Shown in pieces: positions 56,903 to 64,000 of a stretch of DNA of 64,000 nt (its first letter is position 1; each line of letters opens with the position of its first letter). A program made the translations under genes and the position numbers. The DNA comes from Gemmatimonadota bacterium (GTDB taxonomy: Bacteria > Gemmatimonadota > Gemmatimonadetes > Gemmatimonadales > Gemmatimonadaceae): contig JADJRJ010000029.1 of assembly GCA_016712265.1 (NCBI GenBank), positions 186,001-250,000 of the forward strand, read 5' to 3'. The notes under the pieces were generated by a model. That model was given only the letters and a program-made list of their open reading frames with translations, was not told the DNA's origin and made no database searches.

Positions 56903-59900
56903 ATGAGGATTCACTCGTTCGGACGACACCTGCGCTCCCTCGTCGGTCTGGTCGCGTTAGGCGCGACCGCTCTTGGCGCCCAAGGGACGCAGGGTACCAT
57001 CAATGTCCGCGTGAACGCGGGCGGGTCCCCCGTGGACCAGGCGCAGGTCCTCGTGGTGGGCACCACGTTGGGTGGCCTCACGAATGCGGCAGGGCAGTAC
57101 ACACTGCGCGGCGTTCCGGCGGGTGCGCAGGTGGTGCGCGTGCTGCGCGTTGGCTACTCGGAACAGAAGCAGAACGTCACCGTGACCGCCGGTGGCACGC
57201 AGGACATCGAGATCGTGCTCACCCAGGTGGCGGTGAGCCTGGCGCCGGTGGTTACGACCGCCACGGGGCAGACCCGTTCGGTGGAGGTCGGGAATACGAT
57301 CTCGAGCATCGACGCCTCGAGCATCGTGGACAAGACGCCGATCAAGAACGTCGACGACCTGCTGACGGCACGCACGACGAGCGTCGCGATCACGCAGGGC
57401 AACCAGACTGGGTCCGGCAGCCGCATGCGTATCCGCGGCCAGTCGTCGCTCTCGTTGTCCAACCAGCCGCTGTTCGTGATTGACGGGATCCGGATGACGA
57501 GCAACCCGGACGATACGAACCTGCCCACGGGTGGCGCGACGCCGAGCCGGGTGGGCGACATCAACCCGGATGAGATCGAGAACATCGAGATCATCAAGGG
57601 ACCTTCCGCGGCCGCGCTCTACGGCACGGCGGCGGCGAATGGCGTCGTGGTGATCAACACCAAGCGTGGTCGCGCAGGGGCGGCCCGCTGGAGCACCTAT
57701 GCCGAAGGCGGGATGATCAAGGACCGCAACACCTATCCGACGGCCTACACCCTCTTCGGCAAGCAGTTGCCCGCAGGCACGAACGCAGCGTTCAACTTCT
57801 GCAACCTGCAGCGGGTGGGTGTGGGGCAGTGCTCCATCGACTCAGTCGCCGACCTGAACATCTTCGAGGAAGACGACCTGACCCCGGTTGGGATGGGCCA
57901 CCGCTCGCAGTTCGGTGCCCAGCTGCAGGGCGGGACAGAGATGGTCCGGTACTTCCTGGCCGGCGAGCGCGAGGACGAAGTCGGTGTGATGAAGCTCCCG
58001 ACGTTTGAGCGCGATCGCATGAACGCGCAGGGGCTCCCGATTCGGGATTACACCGAGCGTCCCAATACGCTCGGCAAGAACAGCGTGCGACTCAACCTGA
58101 ACTCCGCCGTCAATCCCAAGCTGGACCTGGCGTTGTCGACCGGCTTCACCAACCTGACGCAGCGTTTCTCCCTGGAGTCCAACGCGACCGCTGGGCTGGG
58201 TTCGCAGGTCTTTGGTGGCCCTGGGTGCCGGATCTGCTTGCCGGCACGCCTAACGGGCGCTGCGGCGCCGTTGAACACGGACCTGGCCGGCTACCGCGCC
58301 TGGACTCCGGGGTACACCTGGCAGGAAAAGAACCAGCAATACATCAACCGGACCATCCTGGCGGCAACGGCGAACTGGCGTCCGACCTCCTGGTTGCAGA
58401 ATCGGTTTGTCTTCGGCAACGATTACGGTGCGCGCGAGGACGACCGCTACCTGCCGAATGGTGAGGGGCCGCCGATCACGGCGACGTATCGCAACGGGTT
58501 CAAGACGAACTCCCGCGGCGCGACGCGCAACACCACGGTCGACCTGGGCTCAACCGCCCAGTTCAACCCGCGTGCCTGGATGAACCTCAAGACCACCGTT
58601 GGCGCGCAGTACATCAACACGATTACCGACCTGGGCCAGGCGTCGGGAACGGAACTGCCTCCCGGGGCGCAGACGCCCAATGGTGCGGTGACGCGCACGG
58701 CGACCGAGGCGACGACGCTGATCAAGACGTTTGGCGTTTTCATTGAACAGGCGGTCGCCCTCAATGACCGATTGTTCCTGACGGGCGCTCTTCGCACCGA
58801 CCAGAACAGCGCCTTCGGTACGGACTTCCAACGTGTGTATTACCCGAAGGCGAGCTTGTCGTGGGTCATCTCGGACGAGTCCTTCTTCCCCGAGATTGGC
58901 TGGATCGACCAACTGCGGCTCCGCAGTTCGTATGGCGCCGCCGGCGTGCAGCCGGGCCCGAACGACGCGTTGCGCTTCTTTAACACGTCGCAGCAGAACA
59001 TCCTCGGCACGGACCAGCCCGGCCTGCAGATCTCGGCGCTGGGCAACTCCAACCTCAAGCCGGAGCGCAGCACCGAGTACGAAGGTGGGTTTGAGGCGCG
59101 CCTGTTCAAGAGCCGCCTGACGTTGGACGTGACCGGGTACACCAAGACGACGAAGGACGCCCTGATCTCGGCGATTGTCCCGCCGTCCCTTGGCTCGGCG
59201 ACGTCCGTACGCCAGAACCTCGGCTCCGTACGCAACCAGGGGATCGAGGCGCTGGCCACGGCCCAGGTGCTGGATCGCCGCGCCTTCGCAATGGACCTCT
59301 CGTTGAGCTACTCTACCAACTCCAACGAGCTCATTTCGCTTGGCGGCACGCCGCCGCAGATCGGCACCAATACCCGCGTGGTCGAGGGATATCCGCTGTT
59401 CGGCTTCTGGGAGAACAAGATCCTGGGTTGGAAGGACAAGAATGGTGACAACCTGATCACGTACTTTGCCGACACCGCGCGTAACGAAATTTTCGTTGAC
59501 TCGGTGGACACGTTCATCGGGTACACCCAGCCGCGAAACCTCGCGACGTTGAGCACCGGGTTCGAATTCCTCAATCGCAAGCTGCGCATCCAGACCCTGC
59601 TGGACTATCGTGGCGGGCACCGCTGGTACAACAACACGGAGCGGATTCGCTGCACCCGCCCGAACTGCGGCGGTCGCATGAATCCCAATGCCACGCTCGA
59701 AGACAAGGCGATGGTCACCGCGGCACTGGAGCACCCGGCCCGCACGAACGCCGGCTACTTCCAACCGGGCGAATACGTCCGGTTCCGCGAGGCTTCGCTG
59801 CAGTACACGTTCTCGCCGAGCATCGCGCGGACGATCTTCCGGGCGAAGAACGCGAGCGTCGTCGCGTCGGCCCGTAACCTGAAGTTGTGGACGAACTACC

Positions 59901-60016
59901 GCGGCACCGACCCCGAGTCGGACTTCCAGGCCACGGTGGATAACGACGTCCCCTCGGAGTTCCAGACCCTTGGGCCGCCGACGTACGTCGTCTTCCGCTT
60001 CAACTTCGTCTACTAA
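56903..60016 (+). CDS. SusC/RagA-type TonB-dependent outer-membrane transporter
   Basis: A 1037-residue outer-membrane receptor. An AGGAGA Shine-Dalgarno sequence lies before the ATG, followed by a signal peptide ending ALGAQ. Domains in order: a carboxypeptidase-regulatory-like beta-sandwich (about 28-115; INVRVNAGGSPVDQAQVLV, GQYTLRGVPAG), a TonB plug (about 120-255; RMRIRGQSSLSLSNQPLFVIDG, DEIENIEIIKGPSAAALYGTAA, the diagnostic SusC plug motif), and a 22-strand barrel ending VVFRFNFVY. It imports glycans, peptides or other large solutes in partnership with the SusD-like lipoprotein 21 bases downstream. There is no adjacent glycosidase, so the ligand is open. Confidence 0.95.
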   Translation: MRIHSFGRHLRSLVGLVALGATALGAQGTQGTINVRVNAGGSPVDQAQVLVVGTTLGGLTNAAGQYTLRGVPAGAQVVRVLRVGYSEQKQNVTVTAGGTQDIEIVLTQVAVSLAPVVTTATGQTRSVEVGNTISSIDASSIVDKTPIKNVDDLLTARTTSVAITQGNQTGSGSRMRIRGQSSLSLSNQPLFVIDGIRMTSNPDDTNLPTGGATPSRVGDINPDEIENIEIIKGPSAAALYGTAAANGVVVINTKRGRAGAARWSTYAEGGMIKDRNTYPTAYTLFGKQLPAGTNAAFNFCNLQRVGVGQCSIDSVADLNIFEEDDLTPVGMGHRSQFGAQLQGGTEMVRYFLAGEREDEVGVMKLPTFERDRMNAQGLPIRDYTERPNTLGKNSVRLNLNSAVNPKLDLALSTGFTNLTQRFSLESNATAGLGSQVFGGPGCRICLPARLTGAAAPLNTDLAGYRAWTPGYTWQEKNQQYINRTILAATANWRPTSWLQNRFVFGNDYGAREDDRYLPNGEGPPITATYRNGFKTNSRGATRNTTVDLGSTAQFNPRAWMNLKTTVGAQYINTITDLGQASGTELPPGAQTPNGAVTRTATEATTLIKTFGVFIEQAVALNDRLFLTGALRTDQNSAFGTDFQRVYYPKASLSWVISDESFFPEIGWIDQLRLRSSYGAAGVQPGPNDALRFFNTSQQNILGTDQPGLQISALGNSNLKPERSTEYEGGFEARLFKSRLTLDVTGYTKTTKDALISAIVPPSLGSATSVRQNLGSVRNQGIEALATAQVLDRRAFAMDLSLSYSTNSNELISLGGTPPQIGTNTRVVEGYPLFGFWENKILGWKDKNGDNLITYFADTARNEIFVDSVDTFIGYTQPRNLATLSTGFEFLNRKLRIQTLLDYRGGHRWYNNTERIRCTRPNCGGRMNPNATLEDKAMVTAALEHPARTNAGYFQPGEYVRFREASLQYTFSPSIARTIFRAKNASVVASARNLKLWTNYRGTDPESDFQATVDNDVPSEFQTLGPPTYVVFRFNFVY

Positions 60017-60037
60017 CGCTCACCGAGGACACATTCC

Positions 60038-61435
60038 ATGCGTGCAGTATTGCATTTCGGCGGGCGGTTCACGCGGGCGGCCGGAACGGCCGCGATGCTC
60101 GCGGCCTTCGCGGCCTGCAGCGGCGTGACAGACTCGCTCCTTGATGTCGAAGATCCGGATCTCATCATGCCGGAAAACGCCAGCTCCGCCGCGGGGGCGA
60201 TTGCGGTGGCGAACGGCGCCCTCGGTCGCCTGCGCAACGTGACCGCCGGGGCCGAGAGTACCTGGATGTTCGGCGGCTTGTTGGCCGACGAATGGGGCAC
60301 CAGCTCGACGTTCATCCAGAATGACGAAACCGATTGGCGTAAGATCCTGGACAACAATTCACAGGTTCAAGGGATGTTGCGCCGCCTCTATCTGGTGCGG
60401 ACAGCGGCGACGCAAGGGGCTGCCCTCCTGAAGGAGTTCAACGCCACGCGCACGGCGCTCATGGGCGAGATGTTCTTTGCCCGCGGGTTCGCCGAGTTGC
60501 AGTTGGCGTCGGACTTCTGCAACGGGATTCCGCTGTCGGATGGGTCGACCCAGACGCCGGTCTACACCGCGCCACTCCCGGTGGCTACTGTGTTCACCGC
60601 GGCCATGGCATCCTTCGACTCGGCGTTGCTCGTGGCCACGGGCACTGACGCACAGTCCGTGCTGATCCAACGCGCGGCCCGTGTGGGCAAGGCGCGGGCG
60701 CAGCTCGGGAACAACCAGTTTGCGGCGGCGGCGACCACCGTGGCGGGCATCCCGACCTCGTTCCGATATCAGTCGACGTTCTCGCTCACCACGAGCGACA
60801 ACATCATCTGGAACCAGGGCACTTCGGCCAAGCGCTATTCCGTCGCGGACAACCTGGAAGGAAACAGCCGGAACCTCGTCGTCAAGAACGCCATTCCGTT
60901 CTTCTCGGCGCGCGACCCGCGCCTCCCCGTGACCGACACGCGAACGGTCGGCCAGGATGGTGGGACCTTTGTGCGCACGACCACGTTGTATGACCGCCTG
61001 ACCGCGATCGACGTGGTCAACGGCATCGACGCGCGGTTGATCGAGGCCGAGGCGGCGCTGCGTGGCGGCAACGCCACGCAGTGGCTGGCCATCCTGAATG
61101 GGCTGCGCACGGGAACGGACCGCGTGACGTCCGTAGGCACCGTAACGTTAGGGGCCACCGCGCTGGCACCGCTTACCATGCCGGCGTCGGACTCGGCCCG
61201 GGTCTCGTTGCACTTCTACGAGAAGGCCTTCTGGACCTTCAGCCGTGGTCAGCGCCTCGGTGACATGCGTCGGCTGGTGCGGCAGTTCGGACGCGCGCCC
61301 GAGGACGTGTATCCGGTGGGCATTCACTACAAGACCTCGCGGTACGGCGACGACGTGGTGCTGCCGGTCACCGTGGACGAGTCCACCAACCCGAACCTCA
61401 ACGGCGCGCCCGCCTGTCTCGACCGCAAGGCGTGA
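60038..61435 (+). CDS. SusD/RagB-type outer-membrane substrate-binding lipoprotein
   Basis: A 465-residue lipoprotein (AAFAAC, Cys27) that acts as the lid of the SusC channel. The four-TPR SusD scaffold is seen in ALMGEMFFARGFAELQLASDFCNGIPL, which contains the conserved RGFAELQLA helix and the 'CNGIPLSDG' turn. YDRLTAIDVVNGIDARLIEAEAALRGG follows, with the typical R-LIEAEA motif, and FYEKAFWTFSRGQRLGDMRRLVRQFG near the end. Compared with Bacteroidota SusD it is slightly short. It shares the operon with the SusC-like gene and ends at a terminator. Confidence 0.93.
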   Translation: MRAVLHFGGRFTRAAGTAAMLAAFAACSGVTDSLLDVEDPDLIMPENASSAAGAIAVANGALGRLRNVTAGAESTWMFGGLLADEWGTSSTFIQNDETDWRKILDNNSQVQGMLRRLYLVRTAATQGAALLKEFNATRTALMGEMFFARGFAELQLASDFCNGIPLSDGSTQTPVYTAPLPVATVFTAAMASFDSALLVATGTDAQSVLIQRAARVGKARAQLGNNQFAAAATTVAGIPTSFRYQSTFSLTTSDNIIWNQGTSAKRYSVADNLEGNSRNLVVKNAIPFFSARDPRLPVTDTRTVGQDGGTFVRTTTLYDRLTAIDVVNGIDARLIEAEAALRGGNATQWLAILNGLRTGTDRVTSVGTVTLGATALAPLTMPASDSARVSLHFYEKAFWTFSRGQRLGDMRRLVRQFGRAPEDVYPVGIHYKTSRYGDDVVLPVTVDESTNPNLNGAPACLDRKA

Positions 61436-61456
61436 TTTGTTGGAAGTGACAAACGA

Positions 61457-61493
61457 AACGGGGGAGCCGATCGTGGCTCCCCCGTTCCGTTTT
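61457..61493 (+). terminator. Rho-independent terminator after the SusC/SusD operon
   Basis: Perfect 12-base-pair stem AACGGGGGAGCC / GGCTCCCCCGTT, six-base loop, followed by CCGTTTT. It begins 21 bases past the susD-like stop. Confidence 0.8.
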
Positions 61494-61536
61494 CGCGAAT
61501 CGGGAGCGAGCTTCCGTCTCTCATGACAGGCACGGC

Positions 61537-64000
61537 GTGACGGGTCCCGGACGCTCCATCTTCCCACTGCCGCTCGTCGGGCGGCGAGCCGACGCGCAGG
61601 CGTTGCAGCTGGCGTTGGATGACGCCCTCGATGGCCGGGGGGGGCTCGCAGCGGTCGTCGGCGAGTCCGGGGTTGGCAAGTCGCGCGTGCTGGCGTTGCT
61701 CGCGGAGGAAGCCCGCACACGCGGCGCGCGCGTGTTGGCGGGGCGCGGGTTCGCCCTGGAAGGGGACCGGCCGTACGGCCCCTGGACCGACGCGTTGACG
61801 CCGCTCATACAGGAACTCGGGCCGGGATTGGCCACGTTGGCCCGCGGACTGGAACGCGACCTGACGGCCATTGTGCCGGCCATTGGCCCGCGGCCCGGCG
61901 AAGTCGAAGACAAGGGCCACCTGTTCTGGAACGTTGGCCAGTTCCTCGCCCGCGCGGCCAGGCGGCAGCCGATGCTCGTGGTGCTGGAGGACCTCCACCT
62001 GGCGGACACGCCAAGCATCGAACTGGCGCACTTCATTGGCCGGCACCTCGACGCGGTCCCCGTGCTCCTCGCGGTGTCGTGGGTGACCGGCACGGCACGA
62101 AGCGCCACACTGGACGAGCTGCTCCGGGCGATGGGCCCGCGCACCACGCAGCGCGCGCTCCGACCCCTCACCCGCGCCGACCTCCAGGAGCTGGTGCTGC
62201 GTGTCTTTGGTCAGGGTGGGGCCGCCGCGGAACAGTTCGCCACCCGCTTGCACGAGCAGACCGGGGGGAACGCCTTCTTCGTCGAGGAAATGCTCAAGTC
62301 CATGCTCGTCAGTGGACACTTGCGACGAGAAGGCAGCGAGTGGGCGGGCCTGGATCGCGGGGTCCCCGAGACCCTACCAAGTACGGTGGCCGGGGCCGTG
62401 CACCGACGACTCGCGACCCTCGGGGAACGCGCCCAGGCGGTTGCGGAGGCTGTCGCCCTGGCGAGCACGGTCGCCACAATCTCTTGCGTCGAGGCGGTGA
62501 CCGGCCTCGACGCCGCGCCATTGGCCCAGGTGCTCGATGCGCTGACCGTGGGGCAGGTGCTCGCCGCGCCAAACCAACCGGATGGCCCCTACACCTTCAC
62601 CCACCACATCGTGCAGCGGGTGGTGGAGCAGGGCATCTCGGACGCGCGGGCGCGGAGCCTGCATCGCGCGATCGCGACGCACCTCGACGGCAACGGGGCC
62701 CATGCGGGAGCGAGCTTGGCCCGCCACCTGGTGCGAGCCGGTCTTGGCGGGAGCGTCGAGGCGCTCCCGCACCTGATAGCGGCGGGGCGCGACGCTTTGG
62801 CACGACGCGCGGATCACGAAGCGGTGCGCTGGCTGGGTGAAGCCGAACGGAGTGTGCGCCAGCATGGGGTTGTCCTTCGACCCACCGAAGCGGCGGAGTT
62901 GCTCAGCGACCTGGCGCGCGCGGAGTGGCGCACTGGTGCCATGGAAGGGGCGGCCTCCCATCACGCGCAGGCGCTCCAACTGGCGGATGCAGACGGGGCA
63001 CATGGCCTCCGCGCGCGCATCCTGCGCCACATGGCGAGTGCGGCCGCGGTAGCCGGGCGGCCGGACGATGCACTGGCGGCGAGCCGCGCGGCGATCGATG
63101 CGGCGACCCTCGCGAACGACCTGCGATTGGAAGTGACGGCCCGCGTGTCGACGGCCGTGGTCCTGCAGTCGCTTGGCCGCATGGAGGAGGGGAAGGCCGT
63201 GGTCGGCGACGTGATGGAGCGGGTGGAAGCCTCGGGCGATGCCGAGGGGATCGCCAATGCACATCGGGCACTGGTCCAGCTGTTCGGCTGGACGGGCCCC
63301 AGCGCGACCGCGCGGCACCACGCGCAGCTCGCACTCGCCGCCGCCCGTCTGGCGCACAACGATGAGATCGCCTGGTCGGTGCACTGGGCCCTGGCCATCC
63401 TGGAGGGGTTCACCGGAAATGGCGACGGGGTGCGTGAGCATCGGAGCGCGGCGGAGCGTCTCGCGGAGTCGTTAGGCTCCCCCGTGCGGGCCGCCCTCAC
63501 GGCGGAGGTGGCCATTGAATATGCGTCGGCGACGGGAGAGTGGGCCGAAGCGCGCGCACTGGCGGGCCGCGCCATTCCCATCGCCCGCGCCGTCGCGCCG
63601 CGCACCTTGCTCCCGCGCCTGCTCGTGTGGGAGGGACTCGTGCTCCTGGCTCAGGAGGAGCGGGAATCTGCCCGTGCCAGGATCGACGAGGCGTGGGAAC
63701 TGAGTGGAGCGGGGTTGCCGGGGACGGTCCCCGCCGCCGCCGTGCAGAATGTGGTCCTCGCACATACCGGCCGCGCAGCCGCCTCGCTCGCCGAAGGGAA
63801 CTGGGAGGAGGCGCGCGACCTGGGTGAGCGAGGGCTGGCCCTTTCTGACCGGCATGGCCTGGTTGCGTGGGGCATTCACCGCCTGCTGCCCCTCATCGCT
63901 GAGGCGGCCATGTGGCAGCAGGACTACGATCGCGCCCTCGAGGTGGCCGATCGACTGCGGCGGGATGGAGTTCCGTTGCAGCACAAGCTCGCGTTGGCCT
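61537..64000 (+). CDS. STAND-type AAA ATPase with helical repeats, cut by the window end
   Basis: A reading frame with no stop from the GTG at 61537 to the window edge (821 codons seen). It starts PLPLVGRRADAQALQLALD, the AAA_16 entry motif. Walker A is GESGVGKS (42-49) and Walker B MLVVLEDLHLAD (145-156). QTGGNAFFVEEML, the NPF-like/winged region VAGAVHRRLATLGERAQAVAEAVAL and PYTFTHHIVQRVVEQ follow; together they are the usual layout of signal-transduction ATPases with LuxR, cyclase or kinase partners. From about residue 430 on there are degenerate 34-40-residue Ala/Leu-rich helical pairs of TPR type. No N-terminal effector domain is present, so any effector lies at the unseen C terminus. 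Likely role: signal integration. Confidence 0.85.
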   Translation, partial: MTGPGRSIFPLPLVGRRADAQALQLALDDALDGRGGLAAVVGESGVGKSRVLALLAEEARTRGARVLAGRGFALEGDRPYGPWTDALTPLIQELGPGLATLARGLERDLTAIVPAIGPRPGEVEDKGHLFWNVGQFLARAARRQPMLVVLEDLHLADTPSIELAHFIGRHLDAVPVLLAVSWVTGTARSATLDELLRAMGPRTTQRALRPLTRADLQELVLRVFGQGGAAAEQFATRLHEQTGGNAFFVEEMLKSMLVSGHLRREGSEWAGLDRGVPETLPSTVAGAVHRRLATLGERAQAVAEAVALASTVATISCVEAVTGLDAAPLAQVLDALTVGQVLAAPNQPDGPYTFTHHIVQRVVEQGISDARARSLHRAIATHLDGNGAHAGASLARHLVRAGLGGSVEALPHLIAAGRDALARRADHEAVRWLGEAERSVRQHGVVLRPTEAAELLSDLARAEWRTGAMEGAASHHAQALQLADADGAHGLRARILRHMASAAAVAGRPDDALAASRAAIDAATLANDLRLEVTARVSTAVVLQSLGRMEEGKAVVGDVMERVEASGDAEGIANAHRALVQLFGWTGPSATARHHAQLALAAARLAHNDEIAWSVHWALAILEGFTGNGDGVREHRSAAERLAESLGSPVRAALTAEVAIEYASATGEWAEARALAGRAIPIARAVAPRTLLPRLLVWEGLVLLAQEERESARARIDEAWELSGAGLPGTVPAAAVQNVVLAHTGRAAASLAEGNWEEARDLGERGLALSDRHGLVAWGIHRLLPLIAEAAMWQQDYDRALEVADRLRRDGVPLQHKLALA

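Overview
The window is a high-GC bacterial chromosome segment, about two-thirds G+C by eye. The best taxonomic guess is Gemmatimonadota or a close relative. This rests on the mix of SusC/SusD outer-membrane pairs, large Asp-box (VPS10-like) secreted proteins, many secreted amidohydrolases and peptidases, HExxH lipoproteins and weak Shine-Dalgarno use. It is inference from gene content, not from a marker phylogeny. I see no insertion sequence, prophage, integrase or CRISPR array. Genes are densely packed and many neighbours overlap by ATGA or GTGA, so translational coupling is a constant theme.

Layout. 0-2.1 kb: purine salvage (adenosine deaminase, purine nucleoside phosphorylase) behind a small beta-grasp-like protein. 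2.1-3.7 kb: an outer-membrane barrel protein and an M48 peptidase on the minus strand. 3.8-9.2 kb: a coupled run of SpoU-type RNA methyltransferase, prepilin peptidase, a one-AAA-domain Clp-like ATPase, an HExxH lipoprotein and a DUF445 membrane protein. 9.2-16 kb: lon, then the classic ffh-rpsP-rimM-trmD-rplS-rnhB cluster. 16.2-17.1 kb: an OmpA-domain lipoprotein, a strong hairpin and tRNA-Lys(TTT).

17.1-25.7 kb is the most unusual part, an arsenosugar-type island. It holds two glycosyltransferase-like proteins of the rSAM/selenodomain-associated kind, a spermidine-synthase-like protein, an AhpD-like CxxC protein, an ArsS-like radical SAM enzyme, a MerA-like flavoprotein, a TVP38/TMEM64 membrane protein, a DUF547 protein and a second, different radical SAM enzyme. 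25.7-31.5 kb: a class-A-beta-lactamase-like lipoprotein, two lytic transglycosylases whose 3' ends overlap, moaC and holB. 31.5-38.1 kb: a tightly overlapped operon of M28 peptidase, peptide-type ABC binding protein, two permeases and an amidase, with no ATPase.

38.2-47 kb: amidohydrolase, Tat-exported multicopper oxidase coupled to a cysteine-synthase-like enzyme, Tat-exported Ntn-asparaginase, a probable glycosidase, an L,D-transpeptidase-like protein and an M24 peptidase. 47.2-52.3 kb: a 1050-residue Asp-box protein, then an apparently leaderless operon of membrane protein, winged-helix regulator and uppS. 52.3-56.7 kb: purEK, a D-aminoacylase-like lipoprotein and a Ca/Na exchanger. 56.9-64 kb: a SusC/SusD pair with its own promoter and terminator, then a large STAND-type ATPase that runs off the window.

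Across the window the octamer CGTTAGGC occurs 17 times, mostly placing the rare codon TTA inside a Leu-Gly pair. This looks like a selected genome-wide word of unknown function.
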